Shown here one piece after another: positions 26,420-34,695 of a DNA stretch of 64,000 nucleotides (positions within the stretch are counted from its first letter, which is position 1; each line of letters begins with the position of its first letter). The DNA comes from Streptomyces diastaticus subsp. diastaticus. Lineage in GTDB: Bacteria; Actinomycetota; Actinomycetes; Streptomycetales; Streptomycetaceae. Position numbers and translations under genes: made by a program. The stretch spans positions 558,001 to 622,000 of the forward strand of contig NZ_BLLN01000003.1 in assembly GCF_011170125.1 (NCBI RefSeq). Direction: 5' to 3'. Under the pieces are notes generated by a model. It was not told where the DNA came from. It was given only the letters and a program-made list of their open reading frames with translations, and ran no database searches.

Positions 26420-27052
26420 TCAGGCGCAGGAGGGGCCCAGCCCCGCGCCGCGCCCGCTGACCCGCCCCTGGAGCAGCAGCGAGAGCGCGCCGTGGACCTC
26501 GTCGATGGAGCGTTCGCGCTGGAAGGACTGCCAGTCCAGCGCGGCCACCAGCACCATCCCGACCAGCGCCGCCGCGGTGAGCGGGATGTCCACCTCGGGG
26601 CTCAGCTCGCCGGTCTCCACCGCCTCCCGCAGCACCTCCTCGACCACCGCGACGGCCTCCTGCCGGACCACCAGCAGGGTGTCCTGCCAGGCCCGGTTGG
26701 TGCGCCACAGCTCGGCGACGTACAGCTGGGTGAAGGCCGGGTAGCGGTCGATGAAGAGCAGACCGGCGCGGATCATCGCGTCCAGCGCGTCGACCCGGCT
26801 GCTGCCGCGCGCCGCGGTCTCCTCCGCCGCCGTGCGCAGCGAGGCCGTGAGCAGGCCCACGCCGTGCCGCAGCAACTCCTCGAACAGCACCGTCTTGCTG
26901 GCGAAGTTGTAGTACACCGTGCCCTTGGCGACCCCCGCCCGCTCGGCGATCTCGTCGACCGTGGTCGCGGAGAAGCCCTGCTCGGCGATGAGGGTGACGG
27001 CCGCCTCGTAGAGCTTCTGACGGGTCGCCCGGCGCCGTGTGCTGCTGTCCAT
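26420..27052 (-). CDS. TetR-family transcriptional regulator
   Basis: A 210-residue repressor. The N-terminal helix-turn-helix runs from RQKLYEAAVTLIAEQGFSATTVDEI through AERAGVAKGTVYYNFASK; the C-terminal ligand domain is helical and hydrophobic. The ATG at 27052 begins the family-typical MDSSTRRRATRQ; no strong ribosome site is seen. It is last gene of a same-strand set with the YhgE/Pip and ABC-like genes (44-bp gap), a common repressor-transporter layout. The 34-bp palindrome at 30184-30217 in front of the first gene is the obvious operator candidate. The ligand is unknown, perhaps a substrate of the membrane protein. Confidence 0.92.
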   Translation of the reverse strand: MDSSTRRRATRQKLYEAAVTLIAEQGFSATTVDEIAERAGVAKGTVYYNFASKTVLFEELLRHGVGLLTASLRTAAEETAARGSSRVDALDAMIRAGLLFIDRYPAFTQLYVAELWRTNRAWQDTLLVVRQEAVAVVEEVLREAVETGELSPEVDIPLTAAALVGMVLVAALDWQSFQRERSIDEVHGALSLLLQGRVSGRGAGLGPSCA

Positions 27053-27096
27053 GGCCCCGATTTTCGCAGGTGCGGCGGGTACCGCGCGCCCGGCGC

Positions 27097-29181
27097 TCAC
27101 AGCGTGAGTTCCGGATGGAGGCGGTCCACGGTCCACACCTGCTTGCCGCGCGCCGCCAGCGCCGTGAGCGCCAGGGCGCCCGCGGTGAACGCGGCCAGCA
27201 CCGCGCACGCCTGCCACACCGGACCGAGCGGGCCGCCGGTGATGAGCAGCCGCAGCGCCTCGACCACGTAGGTCATCGGCAGGAACGGGTGGATGGCGTT
27301 GAAGAAGCCGGGGCTCGTCTGCACCGGGTAGGTGCCGCCCGCCGAGGTGAGCTGGAGCATCAGCACGGCCAGCACGAGGATGCGGCCGGCCGCGCCGAAG
27401 CGGGCGTTGAGCCACTGCACGATCGCCGTGAAGCAGGCGCTGACCAGCACCAGGAAGCCGATCGTGCCGGCCGCCCTGGCCATCTCCAGCCCCAGTCCCC
27501 AGTGCAGCACCGACATCAGCGCGGCGACCTGGAGCACCCCGAGCCCGGCCACCGGCAGCCAGCCGGAGAGCGCGGTGCGCCAGGCGGAGGTGCCGACGGC
27601 GAGGGCCCGGCGGCTGAGCGGCGGGATGACCATGTACGCGACCATCGCGCCGACCCAGAGCGAGAGCGGGATGAAGTACGGGGCGAAGCCGGTGCCGTAG
27701 TTGGGCGCGGCGTGCATCGACTGGGAGGCGAGGCGGACCGGGTCGGCCATCACCTCGGTGCGGTCGTCGCGGTCCTTCTTGTCGTAGTCGGGGATCTTCT
27801 CGACGCCGTCGTGCAGTCCGCCCGCGAGTTCGCCCGAGCCGTCGGCGAGCCGGAACATGCCGCCGTTCAGGTTCCTGGCGCCGGTCTGGACGCGGCCGAT
27901 GCCGGAGTCGAGGTCGAAGGCGCCGGTACGGGCGGTGCCGAGGCCGGTGTGGAGCGTCTTGGCGCCCGCCGCGACCTGCTGGGCGCCCTTGTCGAGCGCG
28001 TTGACCTTGGTGACGGCCTCCTTCAGGTCGTCGCCGAGGGTCGGGGCGCTCTCGGCGAGGGCGTCCGCCTGCTTCTGGAGGGTGGCGAGGTGGCCGTCGA
28101 GGGTGGCGAGGTCCGCGTCGCCGATCACCTTCTCCAGGTCGTCGGCGACCTTGGCGACGTCGGCCGCGGAGTCCTTCGCCTTCTGCAGGTCCGGGCAGGC
28201 GGGGTCGCCCGGCTCGCCGAGCGCCCCCTCGCAGCGGGCGGCGTGGACCTTGTCGAGCGCCTCGGAGGCCGCGTGCGCGCCGCGGGCGGCGACCGGGGCC
28301 GCCTTGACGAGTTCGGCCAGGTTGTCGCGGACCACCTTCGTGGAGTCGGCGACCAGCCGCGCGGTGTCCCCGATGAACTTGCCGTCCTCCTTCAGGTAGG
28401 GCTGGACCTTCTCGGAGGTGGAGTTGACCTTCGCGGCGAGGAGCCTGGTCCCCGCGGCGACCTGCGCGGAGCCCTTCTCCAGGTCGCCGGCGCCCTTGTC
28501 GAGCCGCTTGACGCCGGAGGCCAGCTTGGCGCTGCCGGTACGGGTGTCCTTCAGGCCGTCCACCAGGTCCTTGGAGCCGTCCTTGGCCTTGCCGATGCCC
28601 TTCTTCAACTCGTCGGCGCCGTCGGCCGCCTCGGCGGTGGCACCGTGGATGTCGGAGAAGGAGAGGAAGATCCGGTCCAGGAAGGAGCGGGACGCCTTGG
28701 CCGAGGCGGAGGTGCGGACCTCGGTGAAGACGGTCCGGGAGATCTGCCCGACGATGTAGTTGTTGGCGTCGTTGGTCTCCACCTCCAGCGCGCTGGTCCG
28801 CGGCCGGTCACCGGAGCTGGAGGCGATCCGCTCGCTGAAGTCCTCCGGCATGGTCAGCGACAGGTAGTACGTGCCGTCCTCGACACCGCGCCGCGCCTGC
28901 TCGGCACCGACCTCGTGCCACTGGAAGACCTCGCTCTCGTGCAGGCCCTCGGTGATGTCGTCCCCGGCCCGCAGCTCCTCCCCACCGGTCCTCGCGCCCC
29001 GGTCCTCGTTGACGAGGGCGACCGGTATGCGGTCGAGGCGGCCGTAGGGGTCCCAGAACGACCACAGGTACAGCGCGCCGTAGAGCAGCGGCAGCAGCAG
29101 GAGGGCCACCAGGGCGGCGGCGGGCAGGCGGCCCCTGCCGAAGCGCTTCAGCTCAAGCGCGGCCAGTTTCGGCGAGCGCAT
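27097..29181 (-). CDS. YhgE/Pip-family ABC-2-like membrane protein
   Basis: A 694-residue protein. One membrane helix at about residues 20-40 (LPAAALVALLLLPLLYGALYLW) is followed by the YhgE/Pip N-terminal domain (IPVALVNEDRGA, GTYYLSLTMPEDFS). Then comes a long extracytoplasmic helical region, with repeated GAxxLxxGxxxLxxG-type heptads up to about residue 455. Five membrane helices lie at the C-terminus (LWVGAMVAYMVIPPL onwards). The family includes phage infection protein Pip and ESX/type VII-linked proteins. The start overlaps the ATPase gene by 29 nt. A single CxnC pair (CEGALGEPGDPAC) sits mid-domain. Likely exports or remodels something at the envelope with the adjacent ATPase; the substrate is unknown. 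Confidence 0.9.
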   Translation of the reverse strand: MRSPKLAALELKRFGRGRLPAAALVALLLLPLLYGALYLWSFWDPYGRLDRIPVALVNEDRGARTGGEELRAGDDITEGLHESEVFQWHEVGAEQARRGVEDGTYYLSLTMPEDFSERIASSSGDRPRTSALEVETNDANNYIVGQISRTVFTEVRTSASAKASRSFLDRIFLSFSDIHGATAEAADGADELKKGIGKAKDGSKDLVDGLKDTRTGSAKLASGVKRLDKGAGDLEKGSAQVAAGTRLLAAKVNSTSEKVQPYLKEDGKFIGDTARLVADSTKVVRDNLAELVKAAPVAARGAHAASEALDKVHAARCEGALGEPGDPACPDLQKAKDSAADVAKVADDLEKVIGDADLATLDGHLATLQKQADALAESAPTLGDDLKEAVTKVNALDKGAQQVAAGAKTLHTGLGTARTGAFDLDSGIGRVQTGARNLNGGMFRLADGSGELAGGLHDGVEKIPDYDKKDRDDRTEVMADPVRLASQSMHAAPNYGTGFAPYFIPLSLWVGAMVAYMVIPPLSRRALAVGTSAWRTALSGWLPVAGLGVLQVAALMSVLHWGLGLEMARAAGTIGFLVLVSACFTAIVQWLNARFGAAGRILVLAVLMLQLTSAGGTYPVQTSPGFFNAIHPFLPMTYVVEALRLLITGGPLGPVWQACAVLAAFTAGALALTALAARGKQVWTVDRLHPELTL

Positions 29182-30166
29182 CCGCCGTCTCCTTCTCGTT
29201 CTCGTCGGTCGTGCCGGTCGTTGCGCCCCCCGGGGCGGGGGTGTCCTCGGCGGTACGGGCGGCGGTGGCGCGGCCGGTGCCGACGACGGCCAGCGGGACA
29301 CCGCCGGGCAGCTCCCCGGGCGCCTCGCCGCAGACCGCCAGTACGGTCACCCCGCCGGCGGCCACGCTCGCCAGCAGCGCCCACATCTCCTCGCGCAGCG
29401 GCGCCGACAGCTTCAGGTCGGCGTCGTCCACGGCGAGCAGCCGGGGCCGCCCGATCAGCGCCAGCGCCACGCAGAGCCGTAGCCTCTCCAGCCTCTCCAG
29501 GTCGCGGACGGCCGTCCGCGACCCTTTCGGCAGGGCCGCCAGGTCGAGTCCGGCCGCCGCCAGCGCCTCGTCGTGGAGCCGGCGGGCGTCGGCGCGCCGC
29601 TGCCGGGGCGAGCGCAGGGCCGCCTTGAGGGCGGCGAGCGGCGCGATGCCGTAGCGGCGCTGGAGCAGCACCCGCTCGCGCAGGTGCTCGCCGACGGTCA
29701 GCGAGGGTTCGAGGTCGTCGACGCCGGGTACGTGGGCGAGCGCCGCCGTGCGCCGGACCGCCGAGGCCTTCTTGCGCAACCGGAGCCCGCCGACCTGGGC
29801 CTCGCCCTCGGTGAGCCTCATCCGGCCGGTGAGCGCCAGCAGCAGGCAGGTGCGGCCGGTACCGGAGGCACCGGTGAGGGCCACCACCGAACCGGCGGCG
29901 GCCTCGACGCGTACGTCCCGGAAGACCCAGCCGCGGGGCCCCTTCAGGCCGATCCCGTCGGCCTCGACGGAGGCGCCCTCACGGGATTCCGCCGGGGCCG
30001 GGGCACGGCCGGCCGGGGAGGCGTCCTTCGGCCGGGGGTCATCGGGGGTGCCGTCGGGCGCGGCGACCTCCGGCCCGTGTCCGGCGGGCGCCTGGGAGGC
30101 GGGGCCTCCGCCGGCGGCGGGTTCCGGGTGGTGCTCGGGTTCCGGTTCCGGCTGGTGGCGGGTCAC
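29153..30166 (-). CDS. Degenerate ABC transporter ATP-binding protein
   Basis: A 337-residue protein with an ABC ATPase core at about residues 65-295. The Walker A loop reads GASGTGRT (99-106), with Arg105 where the invariant Lys should be. Walker B is LLAVDD (243-248), with Asp in place of the catalytic Glu. The LSGGQ signature is missing; DLERLERLRLCVALALIGRP stands in its place. About 65 disordered Pro/Ala/Gly-rich residues precede the core and a 40-residue tail follows. The GTG at 30166 has GGAGGAGGG about 8 nt upstream. It overlaps the YhgE/Pip gene by 29 nt. It probably binds nucleotide weakly or hydrolyses it poorly; a regulatory or structural role is as likely as transport. Confidence 0.82.
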   Translation of the reverse strand: MTRHQPEPEPEHHPEPAAGGGPASQAPAGHGPEVAAPDGTPDDPRPKDASPAGRAPAPAESREGASVEADGIGLKGPRGWVFRDVRVEAAAGSVVALTGASGTGRTCLLLALTGRMRLTEGEAQVGGLRLRKKASAVRRTAALAHVPGVDDLEPSLTVGEHLRERVLLQRRYGIAPLAALKAALRSPRQRRADARRLHDEALAAAGLDLAALPKGSRTAVRDLERLERLRLCVALALIGRPRLLAVDDADLKLSAPLREEMWALLASVAAGGVTVLAVCGEAPGELPGGVPLAVVGTGRATAARTAEDTPAPGGATTGTTDENEKETADALAETGRA

Positions 30167-30183
30167 GGACCGTCCCTCCTCCG

Positions 30184-30217
30184 TAGCTTTTGAACTGACT
30201 GGTCAGTTCAAAAGCTA
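30184..30217. promoter_or_regulatory. 34-bp palindromic operator, probable TetR site
   Basis: TAGCTTTTGAACTGAC (30184-30199) and its exact complement GTCAGTTCAAAAGCTA (30202-30217) flank a TG centre: a perfect 16-bp inverted repeat. The core ACTGAC-TG-GTCAGT is the usual TetR-type shape. It begins 18 bp before the ATPase GTG, and its AT-rich arms probably contain promoter elements (TTGAAC on the minus strand). Binding there would block the whole ATPase-YhgE/Pip-TetR operon. Confidence 0.88.
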
Positions 30218-30544
30218 TGCCGGGCCACCGCCGCGCCGCAATCCGCCCCCGCTCCGCCACGGGCGGCGGCGGGCGGCCGTCGCCTGAAGTGTCCGCTCCC
30301 GAGGCGGTTTGCCCGTGGCGTACCTCACGGCCGCGCGCCCCCGCCCGCCCGGCGCGGCAGCCGGGGCGCCAGTCCCTCCCCGCCCGGCCGCGCGCGGCGC
30401 GTCCCGCACCCGCTGACCGGCCGCGCGAGGGCGTCCGCGCCCCGGGCCGGGCGGGGGCGCCGAGGCAATAGGGTGGGAGTTCACCGCACCCGATAGACGC
30501 CCGCCGCCTCCGAGCGGCGGTGCCGTGCCGAGGAGTCAATTGCC
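30218..30544. other. Intergenic stretch between operator and methyltransferase gene
   Basis: This 327-bp stretch has no coding-like frame. It is extremely GC-rich with many short CG repeats. A -10-like TAGGGT lies at 30469-30474, about 70 bp before the methyltransferase GTG, and is the only promoter-like element seen. No RNA-switch motif was recognised. Confidence 0.5.
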
Positions 30545-31360
30545 GTGTCGGACCCGATGCGCCCCCGCGCTTCTCTCCGTACCGCCGTGGTCTGGGAGGT
30601 CCTGAGGGACGCCCTCGACCGCCAGGTGAAGACCACGGGGAGGCGCTCGCTGGACGTCCTGGACTCCGGTGGTGGCAGTGGCAACTTCGCCGTGCCGGTG
30701 GCCCGCCTCGGCCACCGGGTCACCGTCGTCGACCCCAGCCCCGACGCCCTCTTCGCCCTGGAGCGCCGCGCCGCGGAGGCGGGCGTCGCCGACCTCGTCA
30801 CCGGCGTGCAGGGCGACGCCCTCGGCCTCTTCGACGTGGTCGACCGCGGGGCCTACGACGCGGTCCTGCTGCACGGCGTGCTGGAGCACATGGACGACCC
30901 CGCCGAGGGCGTCACCAGCGTCGCCGCCGCGCTGCGCCCCGCCGGCACCCTCAGCCTGCTCGCCGCCGGGCTCGGCGGGGCCGTCCTCGCCCGCGCCCTG
31001 GCCGGCCACTTCACCGAGGCGCGCACCGCGCTCGGCGACCCGGCGGGCCGCTGGGGCGAGGCCGACCCGGTGCCGCACCGCTTCACCCCCGACCAGCTCA
31101 CCGGCCTGGTCGAGGCGGCCGGGGTGCGGGTCGGCGCGGTCCACGGCGTCCGGGTCTTCGCCGACCTGGTTCCCGGCGTCCTGGTCGACACCGAGCCGGG
31201 CGCCCTCGACGCCCTGCTGAAGCTGGAGGCCGCCGCCGCCGAGGAACCCGCCTTCCACGCCGTCGCCACCCAGCTCCACGTCCTCGGGGAGAAGACGGCC
31301 CCCGCGGAGAGCGCCACCCAGGAGGACCAGTCCCTCCGCCCCGCCCGTACACCCCTGTGA
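30545..31360 (+). CDS. Class I SAM-dependent methyltransferase
   Basis: A 271-residue protein with the Rossmann-like methyltransferase fold. Motif I is VLDSGGGSGNFAVPVARLG (about 37-55), followed by the acidic residue after strand 2 in VTVVDPSP, then GDALGLFD, AYDAVLLHGVLEHMDDP and the PAGTLSLL strand. Motif I has SGGGSG rather than the common xGCGxG, as in a Streptomyces-conserved SmtA/UbiE-like group. AGGAG at 30531-30535 is 9 nt from the GTG. The substrate is unknown. The tail after residue 240 is disordered. It stands alone on its strand between the transporter operon and the DUF3040 gene. Confidence 0.85.
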   Translation: MSDPMRPRASLRTAVVWEVLRDALDRQVKTTGRRSLDVLDSGGGSGNFAVPVARLGHRVTVVDPSPDALFALERRAAEAGVADLVTGVQGDALGLFDVVDRGAYDAVLLHGVLEHMDDPAEGVTSVAAALRPAGTLSLLAAGLGGAVLARALAGHFTEARTALGDPAGRWGEADPVPHRFTPDQLTGLVEAAGVRVGAVHGVRVFADLVPGVLVDTEPGALDALLKLEAAAAEEPAFHAVATQLHVLGEKTAPAESATQEDQSLRPARTPL

Positions 31361-31554
31361 TCAGGGCACCCGGTCCGGACGGAGTACGGCACGGGAACCC
31401 GTTCGGGCGGTCGGCGCCGTATGATCGAGGGAGTCCGGCAAGGCATGGCAGACCGCTTCCTGGGGAATGGACGCTTCAGCGCATCGGTGTGTCGGCTCGA
31501 ACCGGATGGCGAATTGGCGCAGAGGGGCGGGTTTCACGGGGGCGATTCCCTGCC

Positions 31555-31560
31555 TATCCT
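31555..31560 (+). promoter_or_regulatory. Predicted -10 box of the DUF3040 gene
   Basis: TATCCT, 48 nt before the GTG, leaves a short leader containing the GAGGAGG ribosome site. A second -10-like TATGAT at 31420-31425 would give a 190-nt leader. Confidence 0.5.
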
Positions 31561-31608
31561 GAAAGGACCCCCCTGTCGCCTCGGCGACTGCACGATGAGG
31601 AGGACTCC

Positions 31609-32028
31609 GTGCCGCTCTCAGAGCACGAGCAGCGCATGCTCGAGCAGATGGAGCGAGCGTTGTACGCCGAAGATCCCAAGTTCGCGACAGCGCTTGAGGG
31701 AAGCAAGCTGCGTACGTACACCCGTCGCCGGGTGTACCAGGCAGTCGTGGGCTTCCTCGTGGGAATCGTGCTCCTCATGGCCGGGATGGTCGCGCAGCAG
31801 ATCTGGATCAGCGTGGTGGGATTCCTCGTCATGCTGGGCTGCGCGGTACTCGCGGTCACCGGCTGGCGCAAGGCGCCGAAGCCGGGCGAGCAGCCGGCCC
31901 CTGGCTCCGCGGACCCCGCGGGCGCCGGCGCCAAGCGACGTCAGGGCAAGCAGGGCAGACAGCGCCGCTCCGTGATGAACCGCATCGAACAGCGCTGGCA
32001 GCAGCGCCGGGACGGACAAGGACAGTAG
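31609..32028 (+). CDS. DUF3040 membrane protein
   Basis: A 139-residue protein of the actinobacterial DUF3040 family. The N-terminal PLSEHEQRMLEQMERALYAEDPKFA is the family hallmark. A basic stretch (TYTRRRVYQ) leads into two membrane helices (AVVGFLVGIVLLMAGMVAQQ and ISVVGFLVMLGCAVLAVTG), and the C-terminal 40 residues are very basic (KRRQGKQGRQRRS). It is likely a tail-in-cytoplasm membrane protein. GAGGAGG (31597-31603) is 5 nt from the GTG. Family members commonly flank the dcw cluster; no activity is known. Confidence 0.9.
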   Translation: MPLSEHEQRMLEQMERALYAEDPKFATALEGSKLRTYTRRRVYQAVVGFLVGIVLLMAGMVAQQIWISVVGFLVMLGCAVLAVTGWRKAPKPGEQPAPGSADPAGAGAKRRQGKQGRQRRSVMNRIEQRWQQRRDGQGQ

Positions 32029-32066
32029 ACGTGCGGGACCGGCCGTCCGGCCGGTCCTGAACAGTG

Positions 32067-32107
32067 ACGGTGTGGGGCCCGCCTCCGGGAGGCGGGCCCC
32101 ACACCGT
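32067..32107. terminator. Bidirectional terminator, 20-bp inverted repeat
   Basis: ACGGTGTGGGGCCCGCCTCC (32067-32086) and its exact complement (32088-32107) are separated by one base, the longest hairpin in the window. It lies 38 bp after the DUF3040 stop and in the path of the convergent transglutaminase gene. Confidence 0.85.
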
Positions 32108-32234
32108 TGTGTCGTACACGCACTCCGGCGGTGGCCGGGAGCACCGGGTCGGCGGGCGGGCCCGTCGGTACGGGACGGACCGGACCGCCCGGGCCCGGAC
32201 GCACCCGGTCACGCACGGTCGGGCCGCAGGTGAC

Positions 32235-32267
32235 GGGGGGCGGGCCCGTCGTGCGGACCCGCCCCCC
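32235..32267 (-). terminator. Terminator of the transglutaminase operon
   Basis: GGGGGGCGGG (32235-32244) and CCCGCCCCCC (32258-32267) form a 10-bp stem, 13 bp beyond the minus-strand stop. There is no T run. Confidence 0.6.
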
Positions 32268-32280
32268 TCGGCCCTGGCGC

Positions 32281-34695
32281 TCAGCCGCCCTGCGCGCCCC
32301 GACCCCTGAGCCGCGGCGGCCGGGGCAGTCGTGCCGACGCCCCACGGCCCCGTTCCCGCAGCCGCCCCCAGTGGTCGGCCGCGGCCCACCTCACCCGGAC
32401 GGCGGAACGCGGCAGCAGCAGAGCGCGCAGCCGGGTACGGCGGGAGGCCCGCAGGCGCAGGGCGGCCCTGACCCGGCCGACGTCCTCGGCCAGCCCGGCC
32501 ACCGGCGCCGGACGCGGCGCGTACAGCTCCTGCTCCACCGCTCCCGCCAGCCGGTGCACGGCCTCGGCGGCCTCCGCGCCCGGCTCGGCGAGCCGGACGA
32601 GGCGTTCGGCCGCCCGGCGCGGGGTCAGCGCCTCGTCCGGCCGGATGCCGTGGTCCCAGGCGGTGTCCGTCATCTCCCGCCAGGCCGCGAGCGCGGGGAC
32701 CCCGCGGCCGTCCGTACCGCCGCCGGCCGGGGTGAGCCGCAGCGCACGGGCCCGTCGCCGCCACAGCATCGGGCCGAGCAGCGCGGCCGCCGGCAGCAGG
32801 ACGCCGGCGGCCGCGCCGAGCAGGGTGCCCCACGGCGGACCGCCACCGCCCGCGGCCGCTCCCGCGTCCGGGGCGTCGGAGCCGCACTCGCCGAGTGCCC
32901 GCTCCGCGCGAGGGCAGTCCGGGTCGTCGCTCGGCCGGGCGGAGGGCGTGGCCGGCTCCGACTCCTCGGGCTGCTCCGGGTCGTCCACCTCGCTGTCGGG
33001 GACCTCGGGCCGGGTGTAGTCGGGCACCGAGCCCCGGTTCGGGGTCGGCTCGAACCGGGTCCAGCCGATGCCCTCGAAGAACAGCTCCGGCCAGGCGTGC
33101 GCGTCCCGCAGCCCCACCGACATCTCCCCGGAGCTCTTCGCCGTGCCCGGTGTGAAGCCCACCGCCACCCGCGAGGGCATGCCGAGGGTGCGGGCCATCG
33201 AGGCCATCGCGAAGGAGAAGTGCACGCAGAACCCCTCCTTGTCGCGGAGGAACCGCGCGACGGCCTGCGAGCCGCTGCCCGCCCGCACCTGGGTGTCGTA
33301 CGTGAAGCCGCCCTCCTGGGCGAACCAGTCCTGGAGCCGCACCGCCCGCTCGTAGTCGTTCTCGGCGCCCCGCGTCACCTGGCGGGCGGTCTGCTCCACC
33401 ACGGCCGGAAGGGAGTCGGGAACGGCGGAGAACTCGTCGGGGAGCGTCTGCGCGGCCGCCGAGGAGTCGGCGACGGAGAGCTGGGCGGCGCTGGGCCGCA
33501 CCAGCAGGCTGTCCACCGAGTACTGGGCGCCCCGCGTGGTCTGGTCGCCGTCGCCGACCAGGGTGCGGCCGACCGGCTCGAACCGCCAGTCGCCCGGCAC
33601 CTCGACCCGGGTCGCCGGGTACGGCATCGGCAGCCAGTCCTGGACGTACCAGTCGGCCGCCGAGACGTTGGTGGCGATCTCGGTGACCGGGACGGCGCCC
33701 GCCAGACCGGGCGGGGGCGGCAGCCGGCCGGGCACGTCGGTCACCCGGCGGCCGGCCGGCTTCCAGGAGGTCCCGTCGAACTGGTCCAGGGAGACGATCC
33801 GCAGGTACAGGTCGTCGGTCTCCGTGGCGTTGGTGCGGTACTTCAGCACCTCGCGGTTCTCCGGCTGGTTCAGGCTGTTCTGGAGCGAGACCAGCGGGTT
33901 CACGGCCGAGATCGTGCCCCCGCCGCCCCCTCCGCCACCGCGACCGGGGCCACCGCCGAGCAGCCCCGTGCCCAGTGAGGGCAGCGCCAGCGGCACCACC
34001 AGGGCCAGCCCCAGTGCCACCGCGCCGATCCGGCGGCCCGAACGCGCCGGCGCCCCCGGCGTGCCCGTGCTCCCGGCGGGGGAGGCGCCACCGTGCGCCG
34101 GGCCGCCGAAGACCCGGCCCCAGCGGGCCAGCCGCTCCCGGCTCTCCGCCAGGAGCAGCACCAGGTACCCGGCGCCGGCCAGCCCGAACCACAGCGCGCC
34201 CGCACCGCCCTCCGACAGCCCGGCCGCCACCGAGTACAGCGCCAGCAGCGGCAGCCCCGCCGGGGCGGCGAGCCGGTAGGTCACGGCGAACGCGTCGACC
34301 AGCAGGCCGACCGCCAGCACCCCGCCCACCAGCAGCAGGGCGATGCCGTCGGTCAGCGGCGCGGGGCTGGTGAACCGGCCCACGTCCTGCACCCCGCCGC
34401 TGATCAGCGTCGCCAGTTCGCGTATCGACCCGGGGGTCGGCAGGAAGCCGAGCAACGCCTCCTCACGGGCGAAGAGCAGGGTCAGCAGCAGCGTCCCGAC
34501 GATGAACTGGGCGCCCACCGTCAGCGGCCGGGCGAGCGGCACCCGGCGCGCCGCCACGCCCGTGCCCGCCATCAGCCCCAGCAGCACCGCGGCCTGCACC
34601 AGCCAGGCAGAGCGGTCCACCAGCGGCAGCAGCGAGGCCGAGGCGAGCAGCGGCGCCGCCCACGCGGCCAGGACGATTCCGTTCCGTCCGCTCAC
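32281..34695 (-). CDS. Transglutaminase-like membrane protein (DUF3488/TgpA type)
   Basis: An 804-residue protein. About seven membrane helices occupy residues 1-270. A transglutaminase core follows, with the catalytic Cys in KEGFCVHFSFAMASMARTLGMPSRVAVGF, the His in LRDAHAWPELFFEGIGW and an Asp/Glu-bearing strand (RFEPTPNRG). A further membrane helix (LLGAAAGVLLPAAALLGPML) and a basic cytoplasmic C-terminal domain end the chain. The catalytic part should face outside. The GTG overlaps the DUF58 stop by 4 nt. MoxR/DUF58/transglutaminase triads are widespread; substrates are unknown. No N-terminal signal is needed. Confidence 0.92.
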   Translation of the reverse strand: MSGRNGIVLAAWAAPLLASASLLPLVDRSAWLVQAAVLLGLMAGTGVAARRVPLARPLTVGAQFIVGTLLLTLLFAREEALLGFLPTPGSIRELATLISGGVQDVGRFTSPAPLTDGIALLLVGGVLAVGLLVDAFAVTYRLAAPAGLPLLALYSVAAGLSEGGAGALWFGLAGAGYLVLLLAESRERLARWGRVFGGPAHGGASPAGSTGTPGAPARSGRRIGAVALGLALVVPLALPSLGTGLLGGGPGRGGGGGGGGTISAVNPLVSLQNSLNQPENREVLKYRTNATETDDLYLRIVSLDQFDGTSWKPAGRRVTDVPGRLPPPPGLAGAVPVTEIATNVSAADWYVQDWLPMPYPATRVEVPGDWRFEPVGRTLVGDGDQTTRGAQYSVDSLLVRPSAAQLSVADSSAAAQTLPDEFSAVPDSLPAVVEQTARQVTRGAENDYERAVRLQDWFAQEGGFTYDTQVRAGSGSQAVARFLRDKEGFCVHFSFAMASMARTLGMPSRVAVGFTPGTAKSSGEMSVGLRDAHAWPELFFEGIGWTRFEPTPNRGSVPDYTRPEVPDSEVDDPEQPEESEPATPSARPSDDPDCPRAERALGECGSDAPDAGAAAGGGGPPWGTLLGAAAGVLLPAAALLGPMLWRRRARALRLTPAGGGTDGRGVPALAAWREMTDTAWDHGIRPDEALTPRRAAERLVRLAEPGAEAAEAVHRLAGAVEQELYAPRPAPVAGLAEDVGRVRAALRLRASRRTRLRALLLPRSAVRVRWAAADHWGRLRERGRGASARLPRPPRLRGRGAQGG

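Noticed and set aside
31421..31608. Small gene starting at the ATG after TATGAT
   Set aside because: No ribosome site, poor codon pattern and the frame runs on into the DUF3040 gene in another frame; more likely a leader.
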